Position numbers and translations under genes: made by a program
The notes under the pieces: model-generated
What the model saw: the letters and a program-made list of their open reading frames with translations, nothing else
What the model was told of the DNA's origin: nothing
The model's database searches: none
Shown: positions 43,738-51,861 of the stretch, one piece after another
Numbering within the stretch: the stretch's first letter is position 1
Layout: each line of letters begins with the position of its first letter
NCBI RefSeq assembly: GCF_000252855.1
Contig: NC_017045.1
Span: forward strand, 868,001-932,000
Source: Riemerella anatipestifer ATCC 11845 = DSM 15868
Lineage (GTDB): Bacteria > Bacteroidota > Bacteroidia > Flavobacteriales > Weeksellaceae
Length of the DNA: 64,000 bases
Direction: 5' to 3'

Positions 43738-45363
43738 ATGTCAAAAGCTATTTCGCAAGTACCATTTGCAACCAACGAGCCCGTAAGAGCTTACGCTCCA
43801 GGGTCTGACGAAGTAAACTCTCTAATTGCCACTTATAAGAAAATGTGGGCAGAGAAAGTGGAAGTCCCAATGATTATCAACGGAAAAGAGGTGAAAACAG
43901 ACCATAAGGTAGAAATGTTTTCTCCACAAGACCACCAGCATAGTTTAGGTTTCTACTACCAGGGAGATATGAAAACCGTAGATGAGGCTATAGAAACCGC
44001 TCTTGCTGCTAAAGAAAAGTGGAACGCACTAGGTTGGGAGCAAAGAGCCTCTATTTTCTTAAAGGCTGCAGACCTCATCGCTGGTCCTTACAGAGATAAA
44101 CTGAATGCGGCTACAATGATTGCCCAGTCTAAAAATGTACATCAGGCAGAAATAGACTCTGCGTGTGAATTTATAGACTTTTTAAGATTTAATGTAGAGT
44201 TTATGACAGAACTTTACTCCGAACAACCTGTTTCTGATAATGGGATTTGGAACCGTTCAGAGTACCGTCCGTTAGAAGGGTTCTGCTTTGCCGTAACGCC
44301 ATTCAACTTTACTGCTATTTCTGGTAACCTACCTACTTGTATGGCAATGCTAGGAAATGTAGTAGTATGGAAACCTTCGGACAAACAAATCTACTCTGCA
44401 AAAGTAATTATGGAGGTACTAAAAGAGGCTGGTTTACCAGACGGTGTTATCAATATGATTTTCACTGACGGAAAAGAAACAGCAGAAAAAGTATTAGCAC
44501 ACCCTGATTTTGCAGGTCTCCACTTCACAGGTTCTACTAAAGTATTCCAAGGTATGTGGAAACTGATTGGAGACAATATCCACAACTATAAATCTTACCC
44601 AAGAATTGTTGGAGAAACAGGAGGTAAAGATTTCGTAATTGCTCACCCATCTGCTAATGTAGAAGCCGTAGCCACTGCCCTAGTAAGAGGTGCTTTTGAA
44701 TATCAAGGACAAAAATGTTCGGCAGCCTCTCGTGCTTACATTCCTAAATCTATCTGGAATGATGTAAAAGCGGTAATGGAAGCTCAACTTAGCACTGTAA
44801 AGGTAGGTTCTCCAGAAGACCCATCTAACTTTGTAAACGCCGTAATAGACAAAAACTCATTTGAAAAATGCAAAGGCTACATTGAAAGAGCAAACCAAGC
44901 TAATGATGCTGAGGTTGTCTTAGGTGGTAAAACTGATGACAGCAAAGGTTGGTTTGTTCACCCAACTGTAATTCTTACTACCAACCCTAAATATGAAAGT
45001 ATGGTAGAAGAAATCTTCGGACCTATCCTTACCGTTTATGTTTACGAAGATGCAGATTGGGCTGAAACTCTTAAATTAGTAGATAGCACTTCTCCTTATT
45101 CATTAACGGGAGCTATCTTCTCACAATGTCGTTATGCGATAGACGAGGCTTATAAAGCATTAGAAAACGCTGCTGGTAACTTCTATATCAACGACAAGCC
45201 TACAGGAGCCGTAGTGGGACAACAGCCATTCGGTGGTGGTAGAGCTTCAGGAACTAACGATAAAGCTGGTTCTAAAATGAATCTACTCCGTTGGGTTTCT
45301 GCAAGAAGTGTTAAAGAAACTTTTGTTTCTCCTAAAGATTACAAATATCCTTATTTGGGATAA
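43738..45363 (+). CDS. pruA: L-glutamate gamma-semialdehyde dehydrogenase (P5C dehydrogenase)
   Basis: A 541-residue aldehyde dehydrogenase that oxidises glutamate semialdehyde (from proline) to glutamate with NAD+. The catalytic Cys327 lies in EYQGQKCSAASRAY and the general base Glu293 in VGETGGKDF. GVINMIFT and FTGSTKVFQGMW mark the NAD fold. It is the stand-alone type; the proline dehydrogenase gene is not in the window. A strong promoter is 35 bp upstream and a 63-bp minisatellite lies before that. A bidirectional terminator follows. Confidence 0.96.
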   Translation: MSKAISQVPFATNEPVRAYAPGSDEVNSLIATYKKMWAEKVEVPMIINGKEVKTDHKVEMFSPQDHQHSLGFYYQGDMKTVDEAIETALAAKEKWNALGWEQRASIFLKAADLIAGPYRDKLNAATMIAQSKNVHQAEIDSACEFIDFLRFNVEFMTELYSEQPVSDNGIWNRSEYRPLEGFCFAVTPFNFTAISGNLPTCMAMLGNVVVWKPSDKQIYSAKVIMEVLKEAGLPDGVINMIFTDGKETAEKVLAHPDFAGLHFTGSTKVFQGMWKLIGDNIHNYKSYPRIVGETGGKDFVIAHPSANVEAVATALVRGAFEYQGQKCSAASRAYIPKSIWNDVKAVMEAQLSTVKVGSPEDPSNFVNAVIDKNSFEKCKGYIERANQANDAEVVLGGKTDDSKGWFVHPTVILTTNPKYESMVEEIFGPILTVYVYEDADWAETLKLVDSTSPYSLTGAIFSQCRYAIDEAYKALENAAGNFYINDKPTGAVVGQQPFGGGRASGTNDKAGSKMNLLRWVSARSVKETFVSPKDYKYPYLG

Positions 45364-45389
45364 TATACCTTAACACATAAGCCTAAAAC

Positions 45390-45420
45390 AAAAGCTGCTC
45401 TCTATGGGGCAGCTTTTATT
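45390..45420. terminator. Bidirectional terminator, pruA / trmB
   Basis: Stem AAAAGCTGC (45390-45398) with GCAGCTTTT (45409-45417) and A/T flanks; the inner bases can extend the stem. It lies between convergent genes. Confidence 0.85.
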
Positions 45421-45423
45421 ATT

Positions 45424-46104
45424 TTATTTCTTCAATCTGAATTTAATGTAAGTAATTGTTTTACCTTTTGATGAAAACAATTCTTCATAATAAGTTCTTA
45501 TGTCTCTCAATAGTGGTGTTTCAGGGTCGTATTCTGGAGCTCCGTAAATATCGTGATGAGCTGATATTATCTCGTGCCCTAGACCTTGCAACAAACCTAA
45601 AGTATAACCGTGTAGAAACTCAGAATCTGTTTTTAAATGAATCACGCCATCTTTTTTGAGTATTTTATGGTATCTGTCCAAAAATTCAGGATTAGTGAGC
45701 CTATGTTTAGTTCTACGATATTTTATTTGAGGGTCTGGAAAGGTAATCCAAATTTCGTCTATTTCATCTGTAGTGAAAAAGCGGTCAATAAGTTCAATCT
45801 GGGTTCTTAAAAAAACAACATTATCTAACCCTTTAGCCAAAGCTGCCTTAGCACCAAACCAAAACCTCGCTCCTTTAATATCTACCCCTATAAAATTTTT
45901 ATTTGGAAATGCTTCTGCCAAGCCTACACTATACTCACCCTTCCCACAGCCTAACTCCAACACTATAGGATTATCATTTTTAAAAACTTTTTCTCGCCAC
46001 TGTCCTGCCAAAGGATAACCTTCTAAAGCCTCCTCTCTTGTTGGCTGAAATACATTCTTAAGTATTTTATTCTCGGCAAAGCGTCCTAATTTATTTTTTC
46101 CCAC
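45424..46104 (-). CDS. trmB: tRNA (guanine-N7-)-methyltransferase
   Basis: A 226-residue SAM-dependent Rossmann methyltransferase that makes m7G46 in tRNA. The SAM loop is LELGCGKGEYSVGLA, the next strand is IGVDIKGARFW and the catalytic/RNA motif is WITFPDPQIKYRRTKHRL (in ITFPDPQIKYRR). It lacks long extensions and has a basic C terminus. A TATTTTTG promoter-like element is at 46125-46132 on the minus strand, 20 bp before the ATG. Convergent with pruA. Confidence 0.95.
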   Translation of the reverse strand: MGKNKLGRFAENKILKNVFQPTREEALEGYPLAGQWREKVFKNDNPIVLELGCGKGEYSVGLAEAFPNKNFIGVDIKGARFWFGAKAALAKGLDNVVFLRTQIELIDRFFTTDEIDEIWITFPDPQIKYRRTKHRLTNPEFLDRYHKILKKDGVIHLKTDSEFLHGYTLGLLQGLGHEIISAHHDIYGAPEYDPETPLLRDIRTYYEELFSSKGKTITYIKFRLKK

Positions 46105-46124
46105 AACTTATTTTTTAACGAATA

Positions 46125-46132
46125 CAAAAATA
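46125..46132 (-). promoter_or_regulatory. Candidate -7 element for trmB
   Basis: TATTTTTG on the minus strand, matching TAnnTTTG, 20 bp from the trmB ATG. The -33 position is not well matched. Confidence 0.4.
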
Positions 46133-46144
46133 CAATTTTAAAGT

Positions 46145-46954
46145 CTATTTAACGACTTCCATTATGGTGGTATTTTTCATTCTCTTTTGGAATATTGGCA
46201 AGTATTTTTCAAAATAGACTTTAACTCCTTCGTACTTATTGTTTTGTACTAAAGCAAAAACACTCTCCTCCGAAGAATATACAAATTGTAGAAAATCATC
46301 TATCATATGTTTAGGAATTTTCATAGAAACAAAATAATCGTCCCCATAATAATTTCTGATAGCCGCCGTAGTTTTCATCATTTTTTCGTAGGCATATAAG
46401 CGGCGTTTTCTTTTTCTATCTCCCGAAATCACATCATAAATAGCATCTACACTAATAACCACCCCACCCCCTAAACCACCTCCTACAAATGCAATAGGTG
46501 GAGCCTCTGGTGGTGTTCCGTCTCCTTTAGATTCTGGAAGTCCTATGATTTGCTTGAGAGCCAACGGTGACTTTTTATCATCTAGTGCTATAACATCGTT
46601 TTTCAGAATACCACTAGGCTTAAATTTAGACAATTTAACTTCAGGAATTACATTATACGCCATTTTCAGCTCCACAATATTATTGTAGGTTACTAGATGT
46701 TTTTCGGTAATAGTGATATCTGTTCTATCCGTAGTAATAGAGGTAAACCTAATGACATCGCCTTTGGAAGCCGCTATTTTAAAAGCACCTTTGTAATCAC
46801 ACAGTACTGTCTTTCTAGTTTCCAAGTTGGTAACATAGATTGGAGTTAAATAAACCTCCGAGTGGTCTTCCACAAGAACTTCTCCCACAAAAAATTGAGA
46901 CTTGACACACACGCTCACCAACAAGAGTAAAAATAATAAACTTCGATACATCAA
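46145..46954 (-). CDS. Carboxypeptidase-regulatory-like exported protein
   Basis: A 269-residue protein. Two adjacent ATGs (46954, 46951); the signal peptide is SLLFLLLLVSVCVKSQ. Residues about 22-110 have a beta-sandwich pattern (VGEVLVEDHSEVYLTPIYVTNLETRKTV-like, then DYKGAFKIAASKGDVIRF) resembling the carboxypeptidase D regulatory-like domain found at the front of TonB receptors. A Gly-rich segment FVGGGLGGGVVIS in the middle and a helical C-terminal half have no parallel that I recognise. Function unknown. A TAATTTTG element lies 15 bp upstream. Confidence 0.7.
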   Translation of the reverse strand: MMYRSLLFLLLLVSVCVKSQFFVGEVLVEDHSEVYLTPIYVTNLETRKTVLCDYKGAFKIAASKGDVIRFTSITTDRTDITITEKHLVTYNNIVELKMAYNVIPEVKLSKFKPSGILKNDVIALDDKKSPLALKQIIGLPESKGDGTPPEAPPIAFVGGGLGGGVVISVDAIYDVISGDRKRKRRLYAYEKMMKTTAAIRNYYGDDYFVSMKIPKHMIDDFLQFVYSSEESVFALVQNNKYEGVKVYFEKYLPIFQKRMKNTTIMEVVK

Positions 46955-46969
46955 CTAAAATAATATCGG

Positions 46970-46977
46970 CAAAATTA
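46970..46977 (-). promoter_or_regulatory. Candidate -7 element, exported protein gene
   Basis: TAATTTTG on the minus strand matches TAnnTTTG, 15 bp before the ATG at 46954. No clear -33 element. Confidence 0.4.
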
Positions 46978-47024
46978 AGCGTTACCCTCTAAAGCACGAG
47001 TTAATTTTTTACTAAAAATGAAAG

Positions 47025-47681
47025 CTAAACTTCTAAATTCTTGTTAATTTCCACCTTTAAAATTTGTGTTAATAGTTCAGATTTGTTAATAATCATAAAA
47101 TGACCTCCATTATTCACTTTTATTGGGCTATCAATATTTCTATAAGGTAGGATTCGGTCTTTTGTTCCGTGAATATGTATCGTATTATCCCCTACTTGAA
47201 CATTCCTCCAATGTAAAATTTCTCTAATCGCCCATTTTAAAAATTTAGGATTTGTATCTTTTATAATTTCAGAAAGCAAAATCTTATCAGAATTATTCTC
47301 TACACCAAAAACCCAATATAGCAATACATTTGGATACCTCAAGAACCTTTCAGAAATTAACCTATCAATTTTAAGTTTCCCAAACCATCTATATAATTTT
47401 GGAATTTCAAACTTTGTTTTTGCCGATGCAATCAAAATAACTTTTTCTATTGCAATATGTTTAGCCACTTCTGTTGCTACAATTCCGCCGAATGAAAGTC
47501 CAATCAAAACTGGTTTTTCTGTAATAATTTTCTCTGAAATCCTAAATGCATAATCTTCAAGGCTTTCTCTATCCTTTGGTTCAATCCAATCTATAAACTC
47601 ATAATCGTAATTTGAAAAATCAATTTTTTCAAACGCTCTTTTATCCGCTCCAAGCCCACTAAAAATATAAATTTTACTCAT
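47025..47681 (-). CDS. Alpha/beta hydrolase
   Basis: A 218-residue small alpha/beta-fold hydrolase without signal peptide. The catalytic triad is visible: Ser63 in LIGLSFGGIVA, Asp175 in GTKDRILPY and His194 in NNGGHFMII. The opening IYIFSGLGADKRAFEKI has the oxyanion-type GLGAD motif. It follows menE on the same strand after 48 bp. A MenH-like role in menaquinone synthesis is possible but the motif GLSFGG is common to many hydrolases, so the substrate is open. By eye the gene looks more AT-rich than its neighbours. Confidence 0.8.
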   Translation of the reverse strand: MSKIYIFSGLGADKRAFEKIDFSNYDYEFIDWIEPKDRESLEDYAFRISEKIITEKPVLIGLSFGGIVATEVAKHIAIEKVILIASAKTKFEIPKLYRWFGKLKIDRLISERFLRYPNVLLYWVFGVENNSDKILLSEIIKDTNPKFLKWAIREILHWRNVQVGDNTIHIHGTKDRILPYRNIDSPIKVNNGGHFMIINKSELLTQILKVEINKNLEV

Positions 47682-47729
47682 AATTTATGTTTTGTAAATT
47701 TAAGAGCACCCTCTCCTTTAGCCTTTACA

Positions 47730-48737
47730 TTACAATCGCTTCCTCAACTCCACACGATTGACTTTGCCATTTGGAGTTCTAGGAATTTCATCTAAAAAAA
47801 CAATCTCTTTTGGTGCGTGGTAGGGCTTATCATACGCTATCTCGCCAAGTAATTTTTGAGTTTCTTGTGATGCTTTTCCTTCTATTACCAATACTAATTT
47901 TTCGCCTAAAATAGCATCAGAAACACTAGTAAATACCAACTCATTCGGGATTATTTTCTTTAATTTATCCTCTAATTGCTCTGGGATTATCTTCACTCCA
48001 CCAGAGTTGATAACATTATCCACTCTACCCAAAAAGCTAAAAACTCCTCCCTCTTTTAATTCTACCAAATCATTAGTAGTGAGCTTTTCCGAAGTAAGAA
48101 GAGGCGCCTCAATACAGAGGCAACCTCGTTCATCTTGAGTTAAAAATATATTTTGCAAAGGTTTAAAATCGAGTTCCTCATTTGGCGTTATCTGTTTTAA
48201 CGCAATGTGAGAAAGCGTTTCGCTCATTCCGTAAGTTTCATAGATGTGAGATGTAACACCTTTTAGCTTTGCTTTAAGAGACTCCGAAACAGCCGCACCA
48301 CCAATGATTAGTTTTTTAATTAAATCTACCCTTCCCAAAGAATACTCCACTTGGAGTGGCGTCATCGCACAGAAATCAACTTCTTCGTCTAAATCTTCTA
48401 AAGGATTGATGGAAGGCGTTTTTATCAACAACTTCAAACCACGTTCCATAGCCCTTACCAACATCATTTTGCCTGATATGTATTCCACAGGTAAACAGAG
48501 TAATGCCTTATTTGACCTATTCAAACCTAAAAAATCACAGGTCATATTCGCAGATGCCTTCATTCTTTCCTTTTCTACCTCAAATACTTTAGGCACACCC
48601 GTAGAACCTGATGTTTTTACCGAAACGCAAGGCTTCTCCGAATACCAATCTTCTAAAAAATTCAGAACTTGATATTCAAAATCGGTATTAGATTGAAGCT
48701 GTTTTAAATCTACCTCTTTAGAAAAGTCAATCAACAT
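47730..48737 (-). CDS. menE: O-succinylbenzoate--CoA ligase (MenE-like)
   Basis: A 335-residue adenylate-forming ligase, shorter than the usual 450 residues as in Bacteroidota MenE. The P-loop SVKTSGSTGVPKVFE near residues 38-52, the adenine motif YETYGMSETLSH, and GRVDNVINSGG (hinge) with the catalytic Lys in RTPNGKVNRVEL are all present. It activates o-succinylbenzoate for menaquinone. ATG at 48737 is preferred to the one 3 bases earlier. It comes after the metal locus and before an alpha/beta hydrolase, apart from other men genes. Confidence 0.9.
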   Translation of the reverse strand: MLIDFSKEVDLKQLQSNTDFEYQVLNFLEDWYSEKPCVSVKTSGSTGVPKVFEVEKERMKASANMTCDFLGLNRSNKALLCLPVEYISGKMMLVRAMERGLKLLIKTPSINPLEDLDEEVDFCAMTPLQVEYSLGRVDLIKKLIIGGAAVSESLKAKLKGVTSHIYETYGMSETLSHIALKQITPNEELDFKPLQNIFLTQDERGCLCIEAPLLTSEKLTTNDLVELKEGGVFSFLGRVDNVINSGGVKIIPEQLEDKLKKIIPNELVFTSVSDAILGEKLVLVIEGKASQETQKLLGEIAYDKPYHAPKEIVFLDEIPRTPNGKVNRVELRKRL

Positions 48738-48805
48738 CATAGGAGTACTTATAATTTACCTCAAAAATAAACTATAAATATCAAATGCTAAAATCCCCTC
48801 TAGAA

Positions 48806-49753
48806 TTAAAGATTAAAATTGATGTAAACGGAATGTCTCGCGTTTATCCTAACGGAATTAATGGCTATTTCGGAACGCAAAGGCAATTGGCTTTCCAAGC
48901 CTATATTAAACTTACGAAAAGAAAACTCCGCTCCCAATTTACTCAACACCAGATAACCGCCCGTGTGAGGCACTTTTTCTCCCACCTGTACATTTTGGAA
49001 ATACTTTTCCGTAGAAATTCCCAATCTAGGAGACAGTCTAAAACTATCAAAATCTTTGATATAATACCCTGTAACAGAAGTATTCCATTGGTCTCCAAAG
49101 CGATAATAATACTTATTTTGATTTTTAAAAATATAATCGGTGGAAAGTGCTACAGCCCATTGTCCTTTCATATAAGTATAATTAACAATGGCAGAATAGT
49201 CCCAACTCCCCGTTCCTCTCTGAAAACTCGGATTATAGGAGTTAGCCGTTTTCTCATCAAATTTAGCTAATGGTACTTTAACCCCAACTCCAAAATTAAG
49301 CCTATGCGAATCTTGTTTATCCAAATTAAGTTTATAAATAATAGATGCCGACGCATCTCCCACACCACTTAATTCTTGTTTGGTATCTGCTGTATATCTG
49401 CTATGAAAATGAAATGGCAAATTGGCATAAACATCTACATTTTTATGGAGTGGAATACGCCCCCAGATTTGTACCGTGTTGTAATGTTCTGGAACGGAAA
49501 AATGAGCGTCTAAAATATTACTTTTAGATTCATACGATTGGTAAAGATATTTAATCCCAATAAACTGAGGATTGAGTATGCTTTCAAAACCAGAAGCGGC
49601 ATTACCTACCGCACAACCACACGCATCGCAATCTTCCTCTAACCACCTTAGAGATTGGATAGGAAAATTTGTTGGTTTAACACTAATACTATCTTTAGCC
49701 TGTAAAATCAATAGACTAAATAAATTAAAAATTAAAATTATCTGTTTCATCAT
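48806..49753 (-). CDS. Putative outer membrane protein with CDACGCA motif
   Basis: A 315-residue exported protein (signal peptide about 1-20, IILIFNLFSLLILQ). The mature N terminus has EEDCDACGCAVGNAASGF, a C-x2-C-x-C motif of a family found next to MbnP/heme peroxidase genes in Bacteroidota. After it come about a dozen amphipathic strands with YQSYE, SGVGDASASIIYKL and FRLSPRLG, and a barrel-like end VYINFNL. So it probably forms an outer membrane barrel with a metal-binding head. The first ATG directly follows the peroxidase stop codon (TAG ATG ATG), so translation is coupled. Function is not established. Confidence 0.7.
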   Translation of the reverse strand: MMKQIILIFNLFSLLILQAKDSISVKPTNFPIQSLRWLEEDCDACGCAVGNAASGFESILNPQFIGIKYLYQSYESKSNILDAHFSVPEHYNTVQIWGRIPLHKNVDVYANLPFHFHSRYTADTKQELSGVGDASASIIYKLNLDKQDSHRLNFGVGVKVPLAKFDEKTANSYNPSFQRGTGSWDYSAIVNYTYMKGQWAVALSTDYIFKNQNKYYYRFGDQWNTSVTGYYIKDFDSFRLSPRLGISTEKYFQNVQVGEKVPHTGGYLVLSKLGAEFSFRKFNIGLESQLPLRSEIAINSVRINARHSVYINFNL

Positions 49754-50800
49754 CTATTCTGAAAATGCTGGGTTAGTAATAAATTGAGTATCACTTAAAG
49801 TTTTTAAAAATGAAATAAGGTCATATTTTTCTTGCTCTGTTAAAGGAATTCCTACTCTACCTTTAACCTTTCTAAATTCAGGGTCTAAGTTAGGATTATC
49901 TATAACTCCCGAATCGTAAAAATCAAGCAATGCCTTTAAGGTATAAAATCTACCATCGTGAGTATAAGGAGCGGTATATTCCACATTTCTAAGGCTAGGA
50001 ACTCTAAACTTCAAAAAATCAGAATCTTTACCTGTTACTCTTTTTCTACCTTCATCTTTTAATATCGGATTATAAGGCAGCCCTGTATTTCTGTAGCTTT
50101 GGTCTGTAAACAAATCCGTGGAATGACATGCCGTACATTTTTGCTTAAAAATAGTATAACCTCTCGCCTCCTCCTCTGTAAATTTTTCTCCTTCATTCCT
50201 TACCACTTTATCGTACTTACTGTTAGCCGAAATCATTATAGACATAAACTGTGTGAGAGATTTCAAAATTCTTTCAGCCGTAACTTTGTCATCGCCATAC
50301 ACAATGGTAAAAAGTCTTTTATAATCTTTATCGTCTTTAATCTTTTGTGTAATATTTTCTATGGTTTCGTCCATTTCTTCGTGTGCCGAAATAGGAATAA
50401 TGGGTTGCATCTCTAAATCGGTTACAGAACCGTCCCACATATATTTATCCAAAAAAATCATATTTTGAATTGGCAAAGCGTTCCTAAAACCCTCTCTACC
50501 TTCTACTCCGTGGCTTACCGTATGCCCATGATGTGTAAAGGCATCTTCTTGAATATGGCAAAAAGCACACGCTACAGCATTATCTTTGGCTAATCTTCCG
50601 TCATAAAATAGCTTTTTCCCTAACTGAACGCCATATTCCGTAGGTTTATTAGCCTGTAAATTGTACTTCACTTCTGGAAAATTAGATGGTATTCCAAATG
50701 CGTAAGGTTGGTCTATAGGATACTGAACTTCCGCCTCATCGCTCCGACAAGAAAGCACAGAAACAAGAACCACCAGCCCTGTGATAATATAGCTTTTCAT
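49754..50800 (-). CDS. Di-heme cytochrome c peroxidase / MbnH-like
   Basis: A 348-residue member of the bacterial di-heme peroxidase (CcpA/MauG/MbnH) family. It has a lipoprotein signal (Cys18 in VLVSVLSCRSDE) and two c-type heme sites: C78-x2-C81-H82 (AVACAFCHIQ) and C222-x2-C225-H226 (QKCTACHSTD). NIGLPYNP-like loops, RNVEYTAPYTHDGRFYTL and a terminal DLISFLKTL are typical. Next to an MbnP gene it more likely works as MbnH, which oxidises a Trp of MbnP to kynurenine, than as a peroxide-detoxifying CcpA. Both roles remain possible. Confidence 0.85.
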   Translation of the reverse strand: MKSYIITGLVVLVSVLSCRSDEAEVQYPIDQPYAFGIPSNFPEVKYNLQANKPTEYGVQLGKKLFYDGRLAKDNAVACAFCHIQEDAFTHHGHTVSHGVEGREGFRNALPIQNMIFLDKYMWDGSVTDLEMQPIIPISAHEEMDETIENITQKIKDDKDYKRLFTIVYGDDKVTAERILKSLTQFMSIMISANSKYDKVVRNEGEKFTEEEARGYTIFKQKCTACHSTDLFTDQSYRNTGLPYNPILKDEGRKRVTGKDSDFLKFRVPSLRNVEYTAPYTHDGRFYTLKALLDFYDSGVIDNPNLDPEFRKVKGRVGIPLTEQEKYDLISFLKTLSDTQFITNPAFSE

Positions 50801-50817
50801 TTTTCCGTAATTTATTT

Positions 50818-50853
50818 AAACCCTACCCAAAGACTTAACTTCAGGTAGAGTTT
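50818..50853 (-). other. Hairpin between mbnP and the di-heme peroxidase gene
   Basis: Stem of 10 bp with one G-U pair (50818-50827 with 50844-50853), a 16-base loop and no T run. In the 85-bp gap of the operon it may be an mRNA stabiliser or processing site rather than a terminator. Confidence 0.45.
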
Positions 50854-50885
50854 ATAATTAAAAATAATTTATTGGAAATAGTAGC

Positions 50886-51701
50886 CTAGTTATTATGAAC
50901 ATGGTCCACACTAAACATAAGCGAAAGATTTTCCGCTGTTTCCTTTACCACAGACTTACTAGGGTGCATCGCCTGTGCATTATCATCTGATAAAACCACT
51001 TTATTCTTACCACTTAAGAATTGGTTAATATCCGCCATAATGTGTATTTGAGGAGCAATTACTTTTCTTACCTTAGCCACTTGTGGCAAGTCTAATGTGA
51101 TAACTTTATAAACATCAGGAGTTTTGCTCTGCTGCGGATTCCCTATGTTACCTATATGTATTTTGAAGTTTTTGTCTAAAGCGTCAGAATAAGTTCCTTC
51201 AAAATTCACAAATTTATAGCCACTTGCCCAGCTCCAGTTCATACCATTCGTCTTAGCTTTATCCCAAAACAAAGCCTGTTTTTCTTGCCCTAAAACAAAT
51301 GCGTCAGGAGAAATACCTAGCCCAAACTTAACTTGCTTATAATCTCCAGCTGGAATTTCCTCTAACACAAAATTATGTGTTATAGCTTCCTCCGACTGGT
51401 CCACGATATAAGCCCCTTTGTCTGGATTTTGGTAATGATATTTAACCTCTCCACCATCGGATTTTACTAGAATAACATCACTCACTATATATTTTAAAGT
51501 ACTAAACTTATGTTTCTGAGATGATGACGAAGTATAAACTCCAGAAAGCTCATACATTGCCTGTCCGTTAAAGAAGTTTTCAAATTTTAATGTTACAGAA
51601 TTTTTATCATTAGCGTCTATTGTTGGTTCTTCATCTCTGTTACAAGATACTACCAAACTTAAAATAATTGCGACATAAGCAAATACGATATATTTTTTCA
51701 T
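50886..51701 (-). CDS. MbnP-family copper-binding lipoprotein
   Basis: A 271-residue lipoprotein (Cys20 in LSLVVSCNRD). The family signature is visible: VTLKFENFFNGQ, YELSGV, FSTLKYIVSDVILV, then GMNWSWASGYKFVNFEG (Trp156 and Trp158) and a C-terminal SVDHVHNN (His267, His269). In studied MbnP/CorA/MopE proteins copper is bound by histidines and by a kynurenine made from Trp by the partner di-heme enzyme. That enzyme's gene follows in this operon, so the pair should work in the envelope. A Fur-box-like palindrome lies 74 bp upstream. Confidence 0.88.
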   Translation of the reverse strand: MKKYIVFAYVAIILSLVVSCNRDEEPTIDANDKNSVTLKFENFFNGQAMYELSGVYTSSSSQKHKFSTLKYIVSDVILVKSDGGEVKYHYQNPDKGAYIVDQSEEAITHNFVLEEIPAGDYKQVKFGLGISPDAFVLGQEKQALFWDKAKTNGMNWSWASGYKFVNFEGTYSDALDKNFKIHIGNIGNPQQSKTPDVYKVITLDLPQVAKVRKVIAPQIHIMADINQFLSGKNKVVLSDDNAQAMHPSKSVVKETAENLSLMFSVDHVHNN

Positions 51702-51774
51702 AATTTTTCTATTTAGTTAAATTGATTAGATAGAACACCTGCATAAAAAGTATTCATAATTAGTTCCGAATAGA

Positions 51775-51789
51775 TGACAATTATTATCA
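51775..51789. promoter_or_regulatory. Fur-box-like palindrome upstream of mbnP
   Basis: TGACAATTATTATCA, matching the 7-1-7 Fur consensus TGATAATnATTATCA at all fixed positions but one. It lies in the 160-bp gap between the small membrane protein gene and mbnP. No full TAnnTTTG promoter is visible nearby. Confidence 0.55.
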
Positions 51790-51861
51790 TATCCGAAACA
51801 ATACATACCACCAATCCTTTATCAAAACAAAGGAAACAATGATAGCATAAAAATAAAATGA

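Noticed and set aside
48785-49270. Open frame of 161 codons on the plus strand
   Set aside because: It is antisense to the barrel-like protein gene, whose signal peptide and Cys motif make the minus-strand reading convincing.
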